A stretch of DNA of 64,000 bases, taken from positions 1 through 64,000 of the forward strand of contig NZ_JAKIKQ010000020.1 in NCBI RefSeq assembly GCF_023284045.1, written 5' to 3'. A model generated the notes under the pieces. That model was given only the letters and a program-made list of their open reading frames with translations. It had not been told where the DNA came from and made no database searches. How positions within the stretch are numbered: the first letter of the stretch is position 1; every line of letters begins with the position of its first letter. The stretch comes from Shewanella kaireitica (lineage in GTDB: Bacteria > Pseudomonadota > Gammaproteobacteria > Enterobacterales > Shewanellaceae). A program made the translations under genes and the position numbers. Positions 36,104-45,519 of this stretch are shown piece by piece.

Positions 36104-36688
36104 ATTCTTTCCTTATTGTGAATGCAGTAATTAATACTCATAGCACTTATAAAATCCATTTTTTAAAATACACTTAAAAATGTAAATATATAAACAAAGG
36201 AACAGTTAAACGTCTAAATATCAAATAATGGTCACAATAGAAAAATAATTTAACTTTTAATGAAATTAAATCTAGAGATAGATTTAGGAGTGGCTTCACA
36301 TTGTAAAAATAATTTTATTTTTAATGAAATTAAATCTAGGGATAGATTTAAGAGAAGCTTCACATGATAAAAATAGTGACTTAGACTTATATCACACTTT
36401 TAAATAAACAAAAGATATCGGCAATAAAACTATTATTTTTCAATGCCTTATCTGTACGTAAAATAAAACATCTATATAGTACCAACGTGCAAGTTAATAA
36501 CAACCCAAGGCTGAATTAATTCTCTAGAGTAAATATCACTATTTGATATTTGCGAATATTAATATGTAAAACACGAGAGCTAAATCAAAAATATAAAAAC
36601 AAGCTTTTAAAAAGTGTGACTTATAACACTGAATATCACAACTCTTATATAGATTATATAAACCACATAAAACGCAGGTGATTTATCC
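36104..36688. other. Long AT-rich divergent regulatory region
   Basis: 585 bases between the ttrB-like gene (leftward) and a LysR gene (rightward), much more AT-rich than the flanks. It contains two 64-base direct repeats with internal dyads. CRP-like half-sites occur (near 36393 and 36617), but no complete site was found. Confidence 0.65.
36241..36367. repeat. Two 64-bp direct repeats, each with a TAAATCTA/TAGATTTA dyad
   Basis: Copies begin at about 36241 and 36304 and share most of their length, including a closing GCTTCACAT. Each holds the dyad TAAATCTA-N4-TAGATTTA (36267-36286 and 36331-36350). Position, repetition and dyad form fit a pair of binding sites for the adjacent LysR regulator or another dimeric protein. 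Confidence 0.75.
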
Positions 36689-37654
36689 ATGAACAAAATA
36701 GACCAATTAAATTACAATCAATTAAAAGTGTTTATTGCAATATATGAACATGGTCAAAGTCACCAAGCTGCAAATGAGTTAGGTATGACCGCCTCTGGTG
36801 TCAGTAGAACACTAAAAATATTAAGAGACATATTTAAAGACTCTCTTTTTATAAGGCGCTGCTCTGGTTTTGTCGCTACCGAGAAAACCCACCAACTTAT
36901 TCCTATGGCAAAAAGCCTAGTAGAACAGTATCAAAAAATAGAGATGCAGCATTCTGTATTTACCCCTGCTGAATCTGGAGGACAGTTCGTCATCCATGCC
37001 TATGATGAATTTGTTTATGCAGTACAGAAAGTCGTTCGTGATGACATTCTGAAAGAAGCACCCAATCTTAGGTTTGATGTTCGGGTACTGACTCATGATT
37101 GCTCCACAGAGCTTGCCAATGGCGATATGGACTTTGTGGTCGTATATGAAGGGTTTAATGCTAAAAACCTTAATTATGAAATGTTCTCTGAAACTGACAG
37201 CCTGTATATCTTGGCCCAGCGTGATCATCAGATTTTCCATCAAGCTATTACGCTTGAAAACCTTTCCCGTTTCCCCTGCTTAGAGATTGATAACTACGAC
37301 GATCTCGCTTGCCCACTACTGGTCAACTTATGCCGTGAACAAGATCTATGCATGGAAGTGGAAGGTTATACCGACAGCCTAGCATCAGCAATGCGTTTAC
37401 TCAGCGAAACCGACGCTATCACTCTGAGCTGCAACCAATTTACACGCCAATTCGTCAACATGTTGCCAGATATCAATTACATAAAATTACCAGAAGACTT
37501 GGCACAGAAATGTCGAGTTCGCCGCCGTGAAAACCGTGAAATTGGTAACTATGTTCTGTTCGGAGACACCAATCATTCGGCCGCATTCAACTGGGTCAAA
37601 TCAAAATTAATTTGCGGGCTAGAAAGAGAATGGCGCATAGCCAGTGAAGCCTAG
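36689..37654 (+). CDS. LysR family transcriptional regulator
   Basis: 321 residues. The N-terminal winged helix reads YNQLKVFIAIYEHGQSHQAA and LGMTASGVSRTLKILRDIF; the rest is a LysR substrate-binding fold. It stands between two molybdoenzyme operons, divergent from ttrAB-like genes and upstream of the operon at 37857, so it could control either. ATG 36689, with CGCAGGTG upstream. Confidence 0.88.
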   Translation: MNKIDQLNYNQLKVFIAIYEHGQSHQAANELGMTASGVSRTLKILRDIFKDSLFIRRCSGFVATEKTHQLIPMAKSLVEQYQKIEMQHSVFTPAESGGQFVIHAYDEFVYAVQKVVRDDILKEAPNLRFDVRVLTHDCSTELANGDMDFVVVYEGFNAKNLNYEMFSETDSLYILAQRDHQIFHQAITLENLSRFPCLEIDNYDDLACPLLVNLCREQDLCMEVEGYTDSLASAMRLLSETDAITLSCNQFTRQFVNMLPDINYIKLPEDLAQKCRVRRRENREIGNYVLFGDTNHSAAFNWVKSKLICGLEREWRIASEA

Positions 37655-37749
37655 CGTTATATCAATAGGAGAAGTCAAAAGCGGGTCGATGAGAGACCTT
37701 ATTTTGCATTTAAAGGAGCTAAATCAGAACCAAAACAGTGAGTGACCGA

Positions 37750-37785
37750 GTCAGTAACAGCTACGCCTGAAGCTAAGTTACTGAC
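37750..37785. promoter_or_regulatory. Stem-loop upstream of the second molybdoenzyme operon
   Basis: 9-bp perfect arms GTCAGTAAC/GTTACTGAC with an 18-base loop that can pair further (AGCT/AGCT). It lies 72 bases before the start of the catalytic subunit gene. With no T run it is not a typical terminator; it may be an operator or leader structure. Confidence 0.4.
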
Positions 37786-37856
37786 AAAGCAATATCAATG
37801 TCGTCAATGCGAAAAGAATAAGTAGTGAATTAACACTATCAAGATGGGGAAAACAT

Positions 37857-40070
37857 ATGAAAATTAACAGACGCACCTTCCTGCAGGGAGTTGGAGCCAG
37901 TTCTGTTGTAGGCTCTTTGTCTGGCTTAGTGCCAGGTATAGCCACTGCAACAGAACGCGGAGGCGCACCAGACAAGTTGCTTAAGCGTGAGGGTAAAATC
38001 GTTTATCACACTTGTCAGCGTAACTGTGCTGACCGTTGTCTGCTGAAGTTTACCGTTCAAAATGGCCGAATGACCTATGTCGAAGGCGCATCAGAGATGA
38101 AGAAAATGGGTACATCTCCATGCGTTAAAGGCCACGCCTACGTCCAGTATACTTATGCTGCCGACCGCATTTTGCACCCAATGGAACGAGCGGGAGCAAA
38201 AGGTGAAGGTAAATGGCGCCGCATCAGCTGGGATGAAGCTTATCAAAAAATCTCTAGCCGCTTACAACAAATCATCAAAGAGCATGGCGCTGACTCCATT
38301 TTGCCATACAGCTATTCAGGCCATGAAGGCGTTATCGGTAAATACGGCGGACCAAGCCGTTTCTTTAACGCAGTTGGCTCTCGCAAGCTAGATCGTAAAG
38401 TGTGTGTTTTCGCCGCTTATGAAGGATTAAAGTCTGTTACGGGTACTTACCAAGGACCCGATCCCTACGACAATATTTACACCAACTGTTATATCTCTTG
38501 GGGGCAGAACGAAACTGCCACTAACGTGCATGGTATTAAATTCATTAACCAAGCACGCGACAAAGGTGCCAAGCTATTAGTTGTCAACCCAGTTCGAACA
38601 CCTATCGCATCACAAGCTGATATCTGGCTCCAACCAAAACCAAGTACCGATACCCATCTTGCGACTGGGATCATGAAGTACCTAATTGAAAATAACTTAG
38701 CCGATACTCAGTTTATCGAAGCTAATACTATTGGTTACCAAGACCTGCTTAAACGCGTAGACGAAATGAGCTATGACGAAATAGAGAAAGTGACTGGTGT
38801 ACCAAGAGAGAAGATGTTCAAATTTGCCAAAGTTTACGGCGAATCTGAGCTCTCTGTTATTCGCCTCGGTTATGGTATGCAGCGTAACTACAACGGTGCA
38901 CGTATGTCTCGCGCTATTGCGATGATGCATGCCGTTGCGGGTCAATACGGTAAAATTGGTAATGGCTTCGTTTACGATAACACCCAAGCCGATGACAGCT
39001 TAAACTACTCTAAAGGCCGTGCGGATCATATCCATCCAAATGGCGACACCGTGGGTCATGTGAACATGACGGAGATCGCTAAAGCGATTCATCCAACAAA
39101 CCCAACCGCTTACGGTAAACCTATCAAGCCAATTAAGGCTGTAATCAACTACAACGGTAACTTTGTATCAGTCGCACCAGACTCCAATGCGTGTCGTTTA
39201 GGCGCGATGCGTGATGATCTGTTCTTAGTCGTCCATGACTTCTTAATGACAGATACCGCAGAACTGGCTGACATTATCGTGCCATCAACCACCCAGTTTG
39301 AGTTCCCAGATATGGGCACCGACTACAACTGCTACCACATGCAAACTTCTGAAAAAGTGATTGAGCCTTTAGGTGAGTCTAAAGACAACTGGATCTTCTT
39401 TAAGGAACTTGCAGCTCACATGGGGCTTGATCATCACCCAGAGATGCGAGTTGACTATGAACAGATCCTGCGTGATTTCTTAGACACCGAAGAGCCAGCG
39501 TTTAGACACAACAACATCACTTATGAGCAGATCATTAAAGAGAAGTTTGTCACCGTCTATGATCAGCGCCCTTACTTTGGCGACGGCAAGTACAAGACGC
39601 CAAGTGGCAAGATTGAGTTTTACTCAGAGATGATGAAAGAGGCGGGCTACCACCCAGTCATCGACTTTGGTTTGCCAGAAGATGAGATGATCCCAGAAGA
39701 GAAGAGCTTGCCATTCCGCATGCTATCTCCAGCGATCCCTCAGCGTGCTAACAGTTCATTCTACAACGTGAAGTACATTCGTAACTTCCCTGCATACTTC
39801 GCCAAAATTAACACCGAAGATGCTAAAGCGCTTGGCATTAGTAATAACGACAGAGTCAGACTCAGCAACCACCGAGGCGAGGCATTCTTTGTCGCACAGG
39901 TTTCAAGTCAAGTGGGTCGCGGCACCGTAATGGCACCAAAGAACAACTGGCGCCGTATGGATCCGCAAGGTAAAGCCAGTTGTACCAACAACCTCACTAC
40001 CGACAAGTTAACCGATATGGGTGGCTGTTCAGCCTACCACTCGACTAATGTCGCGATAGAAAAAGCCTAA
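37857..40070 (+). CDS. Molybdopterin oxidoreductase catalytic subunit, Tat-exported (DmsA/PhsA-like)
   Basis: 737 residues. Tat signal MKINRRTFLQGVGAS. The Fe-S ligands are Cys53-x3-Cys57-x3-Cys61 and Cys89, a DMSO-reductase-type spacing rather than the C-x2-C of formate dehydrogenases. Cys183 in RKVCVFAAYEG aligns roughly with the Mo-binding position, which I hold only as possible. It is the first gene of an operon with an Fe-S subunit, a chaperone and a cytochrome b. Substrate unknown; thiosulfate/polysulfide, DMSO or another oxyanion are all open. Confidence 0.82.
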   Translation: MKINRRTFLQGVGASSVVGSLSGLVPGIATATERGGAPDKLLKREGKIVYHTCQRNCADRCLLKFTVQNGRMTYVEGASEMKKMGTSPCVKGHAYVQYTYAADRILHPMERAGAKGEGKWRRISWDEAYQKISSRLQQIIKEHGADSILPYSYSGHEGVIGKYGGPSRFFNAVGSRKLDRKVCVFAAYEGLKSVTGTYQGPDPYDNIYTNCYISWGQNETATNVHGIKFINQARDKGAKLLVVNPVRTPIASQADIWLQPKPSTDTHLATGIMKYLIENNLADTQFIEANTIGYQDLLKRVDEMSYDEIEKVTGVPREKMFKFAKVYGESELSVIRLGYGMQRNYNGARMSRAIAMMHAVAGQYGKIGNGFVYDNTQADDSLNYSKGRADHIHPNGDTVGHVNMTEIAKAIHPTNPTAYGKPIKPIKAVINYNGNFVSVAPDSNACRLGAMRDDLFLVVHDFLMTDTAELADIIVPSTTQFEFPDMGTDYNCYHMQTSEKVIEPLGESKDNWIFFKELAAHMGLDHHPEMRVDYEQILRDFLDTEEPAFRHNNITYEQIIKEKFVTVYDQRPYFGDGKYKTPSGKIEFYSEMMKEAGYHPVIDFGLPEDEMIPEEKSLPFRMLSPAIPQRANSSFYNVKYIRNFPAYFAKINTEDAKALGISNNDRVRLSNHRGEAFFVAQVSSQVGRGTVMAPKNNWRRMDPQGKASCTNNLTTDKLTDMGGCSAYHSTNVAIEKA

Positions 40071-40080
40071 GGAGTAAAAG

Positions 40081-40626
40081 ATGTCTATTAATCAAAAAGT
40101 GGGCTTTGTCTTCAGACAAGAAAACTGTGTCGGTTGTGGTGCCTGTACTGTGGCCTGTCAAATTCACAATGAGCTTCCTGAAAACCATCGCTTCCGCAAG
40201 GTCGATCGCTATGAAGTACAGCGCGAAGATGGCGCGGTTGATGTGTGGCTATCCCACTCTTGCATGCACTGTGAAAACCCAGCCTGTTTGATGGTTTGTC
40301 CGGCAAAAGCTTACCACGTTAGAGACGACGGAATTGTGGTACTAGACCGTGAAAAATGTACTGGCTGTGGCTTATGTGCCAGCGCCTGTCCTTATTCAGC
40401 AGTCAGTATTCGCGAAGACGATGGCAAGGCCGACAAGTGCAACATGTGTGTTGAACTTCTTGACCGCGGAATGAAGCCAGCCTGCGTCACCGGTTGCCCT
40501 GTTCAATGTATTGAAACAGGCAATATCGATGAGGTGTTAAAGCGACCTTCAGCAAGTAAAGAAGGTATCGGCTACGGCGATTGCATCACGAAACCTAACA
40601 TGGTGATTATTAAGGAACGCGCATAA
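40081..40626 (+). CDS. Four-cluster ferredoxin subunit (DmsB-like)
   Basis: 181 residues, no signal peptide, so it should be exported with the Tat-bearing catalytic subunit. Four cysteine sets: CVGCGACTVAC, CMHCENPACLMVC, CTGCGLCASAC and CNMCVELLDRGMKPACVTGC. AAGGAG is 6 bases before ATG 40081, 10 bases after the catalytic gene's stop. It carries electrons from the cytochrome b to the molybdenum subunit. Confidence 0.9.
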   Translation: MSINQKVGFVFRQENCVGCGACTVACQIHNELPENHRFRKVDRYEVQREDGAVDVWLSHSCMHCENPACLMVCPAKAYHVRDDGIVVLDREKCTGCGLCASACPYSAVSIREDDGKADKCNMCVELLDRGMKPACVTGCPVQCIETGNIDEVLKRPSASKEGIGYGDCITKPNMVIIKERA

Positions 40627-41213
40627 TGACTAGCCAATATGGCCCAATGGCAACGGCTTACTTTGCCTTTAAGTCGATGATTTTCTTTCCATCTAAGGCA
40701 GAGGCGTTAAACGGATTAATCGCGTATCTCGAAGCGAGTAACCCACAAAGCCCTTTGTTAAACGAAGCAAAGCGCTTTATCGACGATGCATCTGAACTGG
40801 AGTTTGACTTCAATCGCATGTGTATTGGGCCATATAAGCTGTTGGTTGCTCCCTACGAGGGAGTCTACCGCAGCGGCAATCATGTCATGAATACAGACGA
40901 GACCGTCAGAGTTGCCGAGTTTTACCAACATATTGGCTTGGTCATTGACGAAAAATTCAATGAACCCGCCGACTTTATCGGTAACGAATTGGAGTTTCTC
41001 TACTGTGTTCACGCGTTAGCCAGTGAGCAGAAAGCAGCAAACGATATCGAAGCCTTTGAGGAGCTAACGGCCATTGCCGATGAGTTTCTTACTAAGCATC
41101 TGGGTACTTGGATCACTCCCTTCTGTGAAGGAATAAAAAACCATGCTCAACATGCATTTTGGCGTGAGTTTGCTATTGAACTGCACCTTTTTGTCACTAA
41201 GCAAATGCAGTGA
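40626..41213 (+). CDS. TorD/DmsD-like molybdoenzyme maturation chaperone
   Basis: 195-residue helical protein with features of the TorD family: YFAFKSMIFFPSKAEALNGL near the start and FNRMCIGPYKLLVAPYEGVYR in the middle. Such chaperones bind the Tat signal and apo-enzyme of their partner until cofactor insertion. Its ATG overlaps the previous stop (TAATG), showing tight coupling, and its presence supports Tat export of the enzyme encoded at 37857. Confidence 0.85.
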   Translation: MTSQYGPMATAYFAFKSMIFFPSKAEALNGLIAYLEASNPQSPLLNEAKRFIDDASELEFDFNRMCIGPYKLLVAPYEGVYRSGNHVMNTDETVRVAEFYQHIGLVIDEKFNEPADFIGNELEFLYCVHALASEQKAANDIEAFEELTAIADEFLTKHLGTWITPFCEGIKNHAQHAFWREFAIELHLFVTKQMQ

Positions 41214-41325
41214 TGGCTTAACCTTATATAACCACAGTTAAGCCACTATGTACCAAGCAAAAAGGTAATAGCCGTCGGTAGCTGAACTTATACCCCATCA
41301 GGTATTCGACGGGTAGAACCAAATA

Positions 41326-41342
41326 GGCGACCTAAAGTCGCC
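41326..41342 (+). promoter_or_regulatory. Hairpin abutting the ribosome binding site of the cytochrome b gene
   Basis: GGCGAC/GTCGCC arms with a 5-base loop end one base before the AAAGGAG ribosome site at 41344. It may stabilise the mRNA end or tune translation after the 142-base gap that follows the chaperone gene. Confidence 0.4.
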
Positions 41343-41355
41343 AAAGGAGTTATTA

Positions 41356-42321
41356 ATGAACAGAGCAATAAGATTGTTTAGTTTTATTGTCATCAGCCTG
41401 TTTGTCTCAACGGCAGCTATGGCTGCTGACGTTGCAACACTGCAACCTCAGCAATGGCAAAAAATTCAGGAACACGCTATTCCAGGAGACATCCCTGAGA
41501 TCCGCGGTATGCCAACACAAGTTGAACTATTAATGCCGGCATCAGTACCAGAAGATGCCAATGAAGCTGTACTTGGTTACTTAGGTGCCACCGACAGCAT
41601 TGCATTTTTAGTGTTTGCCAGCCTATTTGGCGTCATTGCGCTATTTATCATTTTTATCATGGTAAATGGTATCTCGCGTCTAGATAAAGGCTTCTCAGGC
41701 AAGGTGATCAAACGTTGGTCAGGCCTCAGTATCAGTGTGCATTGGTTAGGTGCTATCGCTTGCATACTACTCATGCTAACTGGCTTAGTTTTAGCGTGCG
41801 GTCGACACTACTTTGAGCCAAGCATGAACGCGCCAAGCTGGGCATCACTAGTAGGGCTTTCAAGTGGCCTGCATGAGTTGATGGCGTTCCCATTCATCTT
41901 GGGTTACGTGTTAATGATTTTGATGTGGGCACCAAAGCAAATCCCTGCAAGTTATGACTTGAAATGGTTTGCTGTTTTAGGTGGTTACCTCAATACCGGT
42001 AAGAAACATCACCCAGATGCTGGTTTTGCCAATGCGGGTGAGAAACTTTGGTTTTGGGTGTTTGCCCTCTTTGGTGGCGTGATGGTGGCTTCAGGGCTAA
42101 CAATGATGTTCCCAGAAACCTTCGTAGTGACCAAGAATACCGCTAACTTTATGCTGGTATTACACATTGTCTCTACCATCATTATCAGCGCGTTCTCAGT
42201 CGTACACATCTTCATGGCAACCGTCATGTCTGAAGGCGGTATGTCTAACATGACCTCTGGTTACTGTGACGAAAACTGGGCTAAGCAACACCATAACTTA
42301 TGGTTTAAAGAGCTGAAGTAA
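41356..42321 (+). CDS. Formate-dehydrogenase-gamma-like cytochrome b subunit
   Basis: 321 residues. A cleaved signal peptide (cleavage near AAMAAD), a periplasmic segment of about 55 residues, then four membrane helices (near 78-98, 128-150, 170-190 and 230-290). Histidines in SISVHWLGAIACI, GLHELMAFPF, VLHIVSTI and SVVHIFM are likely haem ligands, as in FdnI/FdhC cytochromes b556. It should link the quinone pool to the Fe-S subunit. DmsA-type enzymes usually use an NrfD/DmsC anchor, so this pairing is unusual. Confidence 0.83.
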   Translation: MNRAIRLFSFIVISLFVSTAAMAADVATLQPQQWQKIQEHAIPGDIPEIRGMPTQVELLMPASVPEDANEAVLGYLGATDSIAFLVFASLFGVIALFIIFIMVNGISRLDKGFSGKVIKRWSGLSISVHWLGAIACILLMLTGLVLACGRHYFEPSMNAPSWASLVGLSSGLHELMAFPFILGYVLMILMWAPKQIPASYDLKWFAVLGGYLNTGKKHHPDAGFANAGEKLWFWVFALFGGVMVASGLTMMFPETFVVTKNTANFMLVLHIVSTIIISAFSVVHIFMATVMSEGGMSNMTSGYCDENWAKQHHNLWFKELK

Positions 42322-42463
42322 CTCAGTCGCTAAATAGCACTATCGGCCCGTCAACACTTAGCTGTTGATGGGCAATCCAACAGCACACATTTATTCGTTC
42401 GGCACCAACTCTAGCCTCTAGAGAGGGCGACTTTTTGCTGCCGAAATATAGGGAAATACACAG

Positions 42464-43522
42464 ATGAAAACCTTAAAATCGATTGTCGCGGTTGCAGTAA
42501 ACTTATGCTGCGTTAACGCTTATGCAGCTGATAACAATGCCGAACTAGAAGCGCGTATTGCCAAGCTTGAAAATAACGCTGCACCGTCACAGTTCAAAAA
42601 TAGCCAAGTCAGCCTATACGGCTCTATTCGTCCAACATTAAGTTACTTAGACGACAGCCAAGATGAAACTTGGGATGTTCGCGATGCACTCTCTCGCATC
42701 GGTATTAAAGCCAGCACTGAATTTGCCGACGGCTGGACCGCTATCGCGCAAGGCGAATGGAGTGTCGATATTGCCAACTCTGGCAACTTCGGCAAAGCGC
42801 GCCAAGCCTACGCTGCCATAGCGTCACCATACGGCCAAGTCGGCATTGGTAAGCAACGTCCTGCGCAGTACACCTTAGTGGCTGAATATGTCGATATCTT
42901 TAACCACGGCAACAGCCCTTACGCCTACGACCATGAAAGCCCATTCTTTGTCGATAACTTTGTCACTTATCAGCTAGTCACGGGTGACTTTACCTGGATG
43001 GCAGGTGCCCAGTTTGATGGCGACAATGGCGATGACGCCACCGACATGGTCAACCTTGGTGTTGGTTACGATATTAACCAACTACACATAGGTTTAGGCT
43101 ATGTCACGCAAAATACGCTTGATAGCAATAACATTGAAGGCGACGACAACACCTTTGGTGGCGTAGTGGCTTACACCTTCAGTAATGATCTGTACCTTGC
43201 GGTGAGCTATCAAGACAAGCAGTACAACTATGATGCCGGCAGCATGAATAAAGATCGCAGCGGCAGCACCTTAGACACCGCACTGGCCTACCCTATTTTT
43301 GATGACTACAAAATTAAACTCGGTTACTTCCAGTTCAAAGATGGTATCGATGGTGAAACGTCTGCAGATTACGATGGCTTCAACACCACTCTTGAATGGA
43401 ACCCAATCGAAAATGTTCGCGTCCACCTAGAGTATTTAGATAAGAGCTACGATCATCAAGAGAATGATCACGCGATTACCATCGGCTTTAGATACGACTT
43501 TAACCTCACGTGGCAAGGCTAG
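42464..43522 (+). CDS. General porin (Gram-negative porin family)
   Basis: 352 residues. The signal peptide ends near NAYAAD; a short coiled coil with NAELEARIAKLE follows, then SLYGSIRPTLSYLDD as barrel strand 1 and repeated amphipathic strands, ending FRYDFNLTWQG. Coiled-coil-plus-barrel is common in Shewanella porins. It lies downstream of the molybdoenzyme operon and may admit its substrate. Confidence 0.83.
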   Translation: MKTLKSIVAVAVNLCCVNAYAADNNAELEARIAKLENNAAPSQFKNSQVSLYGSIRPTLSYLDDSQDETWDVRDALSRIGIKASTEFADGWTAIAQGEWSVDIANSGNFGKARQAYAAIASPYGQVGIGKQRPAQYTLVAEYVDIFNHGNSPYAYDHESPFFVDNFVTYQLVTGDFTWMAGAQFDGDNGDDATDMVNLGVGYDINQLHIGLGYVTQNTLDSNNIEGDDNTFGGVVAYTFSNDLYLAVSYQDKQYNYDAGSMNKDRSGSTLDTALAYPIFDDYKIKLGYFQFKDGIDGETSADYDGFNTTLEWNPIENVRVHLEYLDKSYDHQENDHAITIGFRYDFNLTWQG

Positions 43523-43566
43523 TCTAACCGCTAGTTATACCGATCGGTATTAGCAAGCTCCAACCT

Positions 43567-43591
43567 AAAGAGGCCATCAAGGCCTCTTTTT
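43567..43591 (+). terminator. Hairpin terminator after porin
   Basis: Perfect 9-bp stem AAAGAGGCC/GGCCTCTTT with a 5-base loop and further T residues, 44 bases past the porin stop. Confidence 0.9.
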
Positions 43592-43617
43592 ATTCCTGTC
43601 ACTTCGGGAGAAGAACA

Positions 43618-45519
43618 TTGTTAGGATTTAGAAAATCGCTCATCGCGTCAATGGTGACTATTGTCGCCCTATGTCTGGTGATCTCAAACTGGTTGTCCTA
43701 CATCGAGATCAAGCAAGCAACCATAGCCAACACTAATGAAAAACTCACTAATGTCGTCAATTACGAATCCAATAATATTGAAAGCTGGTTTAAAGAGAAA
43801 GCCGATGCCATCGATGCCCTAGCTCAGCACTATCAAACAGGCAGTTATCAAGACAACTATGTTAATGCAGCAAGGCTGTCTACCGATGTTGGTGGCGTTG
43901 CACGGATCTACTTTGGCTTTGACGACGGTAGCGCTTATTCCACTGAGACCAACAGTAAGTGGATCGACGGCAAAGCCATAGCCGAACAATACGACCCTCG
44001 TACTCGGCCTTGGTATCAGCAAGGTAAGTCATCGCACAACCTTGATATTACCGATATCTATGTTGATGACGGCACTGGCCATGACGTGATTTCAATCTTA
44101 AAAAACCTCGGCGATGGTGTGGTACTTGGGGATATAGAACTCACCTACTTAAATGATACCGTCAAAGCCGTTAACTACCCAGGTGCGGTAACACTAATTA
44201 CCGATCAAACCGGTAAAGTGTTGGCCTCTGAATCGCCAACACTTGTCACTGGAACCCGCTTCTCAGATTTTGGCTTAGCCAAAGTGCAGCAAACCTTGCT
44301 CGCTAACGATGAAGCGATGCAAGAATACACTTTAGATGGTGTCGACAAACTTGCCGTTTCAAAAGCGATTCCATTAGTGAATGGTAAGAAGTGGTATCTG
44401 TTTATTGCGCTTGATAAGTCAGTCGCTTATGCAACCGTTGATCACGCTCTTTATAGTGCCATTATCTCCTCTAGCATCATGTTAGCTTTGGCTATTAGCC
44501 TGTTACTTGGCGTGTTATACCTACTTTATCGCCCTATTTTGTCGCTAAAAGAGATGATAACAGAGCTGTCTACAGGTAATGGCGATCTCACTCGTCGCCT
44601 AGCCGTTAACAATGATGACGACTTAGGGCAGATTTCAGCAGGCATTAACCGCTTTATCGAAAACCTGCAATCAATGATGCTTGAGGTCTTACAGTCATCA
44701 ACTCATATCGCCAGCAGTGTTGAGCGCTTAAAGTCAGAAACTGAAGCCAATAGCGCTATCTTGGTCGCCCATACAACAGAGACGGAGCAGATAGTTACCG
44801 CGGTGGAGGAGATGAGCGCCACCGCCAATGATGTCGCCAGAAATGGCGCAGAAACCGCTTCCTTCACTCAAGTCACCAAAAACCAAACAATGGAGTCAAA
44901 GGCCGTTGTTGCAGAGGCAACCTGCACTGTCGCGCAACTGGTGCAGGAGGTCGAAAGTACCTCCCACAATATTGAGCAGATAGACAAAGACACCATCAAC
45001 ATTACCCAAGTGCTTAAAGTGATTGGTGAGATTGCCGATCAGACTAACCTGTTAGCGCTTAACGCCGCCATTGAAGCGGCTCGCGCAGGGGAACAAGGCC
45101 GCGGCTTTGCTGTTGTCGCTGATGAAGTCAGAGCGCTCGCCGCCAGAACCCAAGCAAGTACAGCTGAAATAGAGCTGACGCTTAATCAACTCCGAGAAGC
45201 CTCAAATGCAGCGATGGCCTCGATGGATGCAACCAAAAACACCTGTATCAAAACGGCTGAAACCACTGAGGTTGTCGCCTCAGATCTTGACGCTATTGGT
45301 GACTCAGTTAATCAAATCAATGATCTTAATACTCAAATCGCTACCGCTGCGGAGGAGCAAAGTTCGGTATCAAGTGAAATTACCCGCAACATGTCAGCCA
45401 TTAGCGAAATGGCCAGCGAGCTAGCCATCAATGGCGAGACCACCAGCAATGAAACTGTCAATCTGGCGACAGCTAACCATCAGCTAGAGCTGATAGTGAG
45501 TCAATTTAAGCTTAAATAA
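43618..45519 (+). CDS. Methyl-accepting chemotaxis protein with Cache sensor
   Basis: 633 residues from TTG 43618 (GGGAG about 8 bases upstream; no closer ATG). TM1 at about 8-28, a dCache-like periplasmic domain (DPRTRPWYQQGK and DIYVDDGTGHDVISI are typical), TM2 near 278-305, HAMP, then the signalling hairpin with NLLALNAAIEAARAGEQGRG. Next to a molybdoenzyme operon and porin, it may steer cells toward the electron acceptor or its product (inference). Confidence 0.9.
   Translation: MLGFRKSLIASMVTIVALCLVISNWLSYIEIKQATIANTNEKLTNVVNYESNNIESWFKEKADAIDALAQHYQTGSYQDNYVNAARLSTDVGGVARIYFGFDDGSAYSTETNSKWIDGKAIAEQYDPRTRPWYQQGKSSHNLDITDIYVDDGTGHDVISILKNLGDGVVLGDIELTYLNDTVKAVNYPGAVTLITDQTGKVLASESPTLVTGTRFSDFGLAKVQQTLLANDEAMQEYTLDGVDKLAVSKAIPLVNGKKWYLFIALDKSVAYATVDHALYSAIISSSIMLALAISLLLGVLYLLYRPILSLKEMITELSTGNGDLTRRLAVNNDDDLGQISAGINRFIENLQSMMLEVLQSSTHIASSVERLKSETEANSAILVAHTTETEQIVTAVEEMSATANDVARNGAETASFTQVTKNQTMESKAVVAEATCTVAQLVQEVESTSHNIEQIDKDTINITQVLKVIGEIADQTNLLALNAAIEAARAGEQGRGFAVVADEVRALAARTQASTAEIELTLNQLREASNAAMASMDATKNTCIKTAETTEVVASDLDAIGDSVNQINDLNTQIATAAEEQSSVSSEITRNMSAISEMASELAINGETTSNETVNLATANHQLELIVSQFKLK

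Noticed and set aside
36611..36650. CRP-like TGTGA half-site near a TCACA
   Set aside because: The halves are 16 bases apart instead of 6, so they do not make a CRP site.
37689..37745. 18-codon ORF upstream of the molybdoenzyme operon as a leader peptide
   Set aside because: No clear ribosome site and no run of regulatory codons; chance ORF is as likely.
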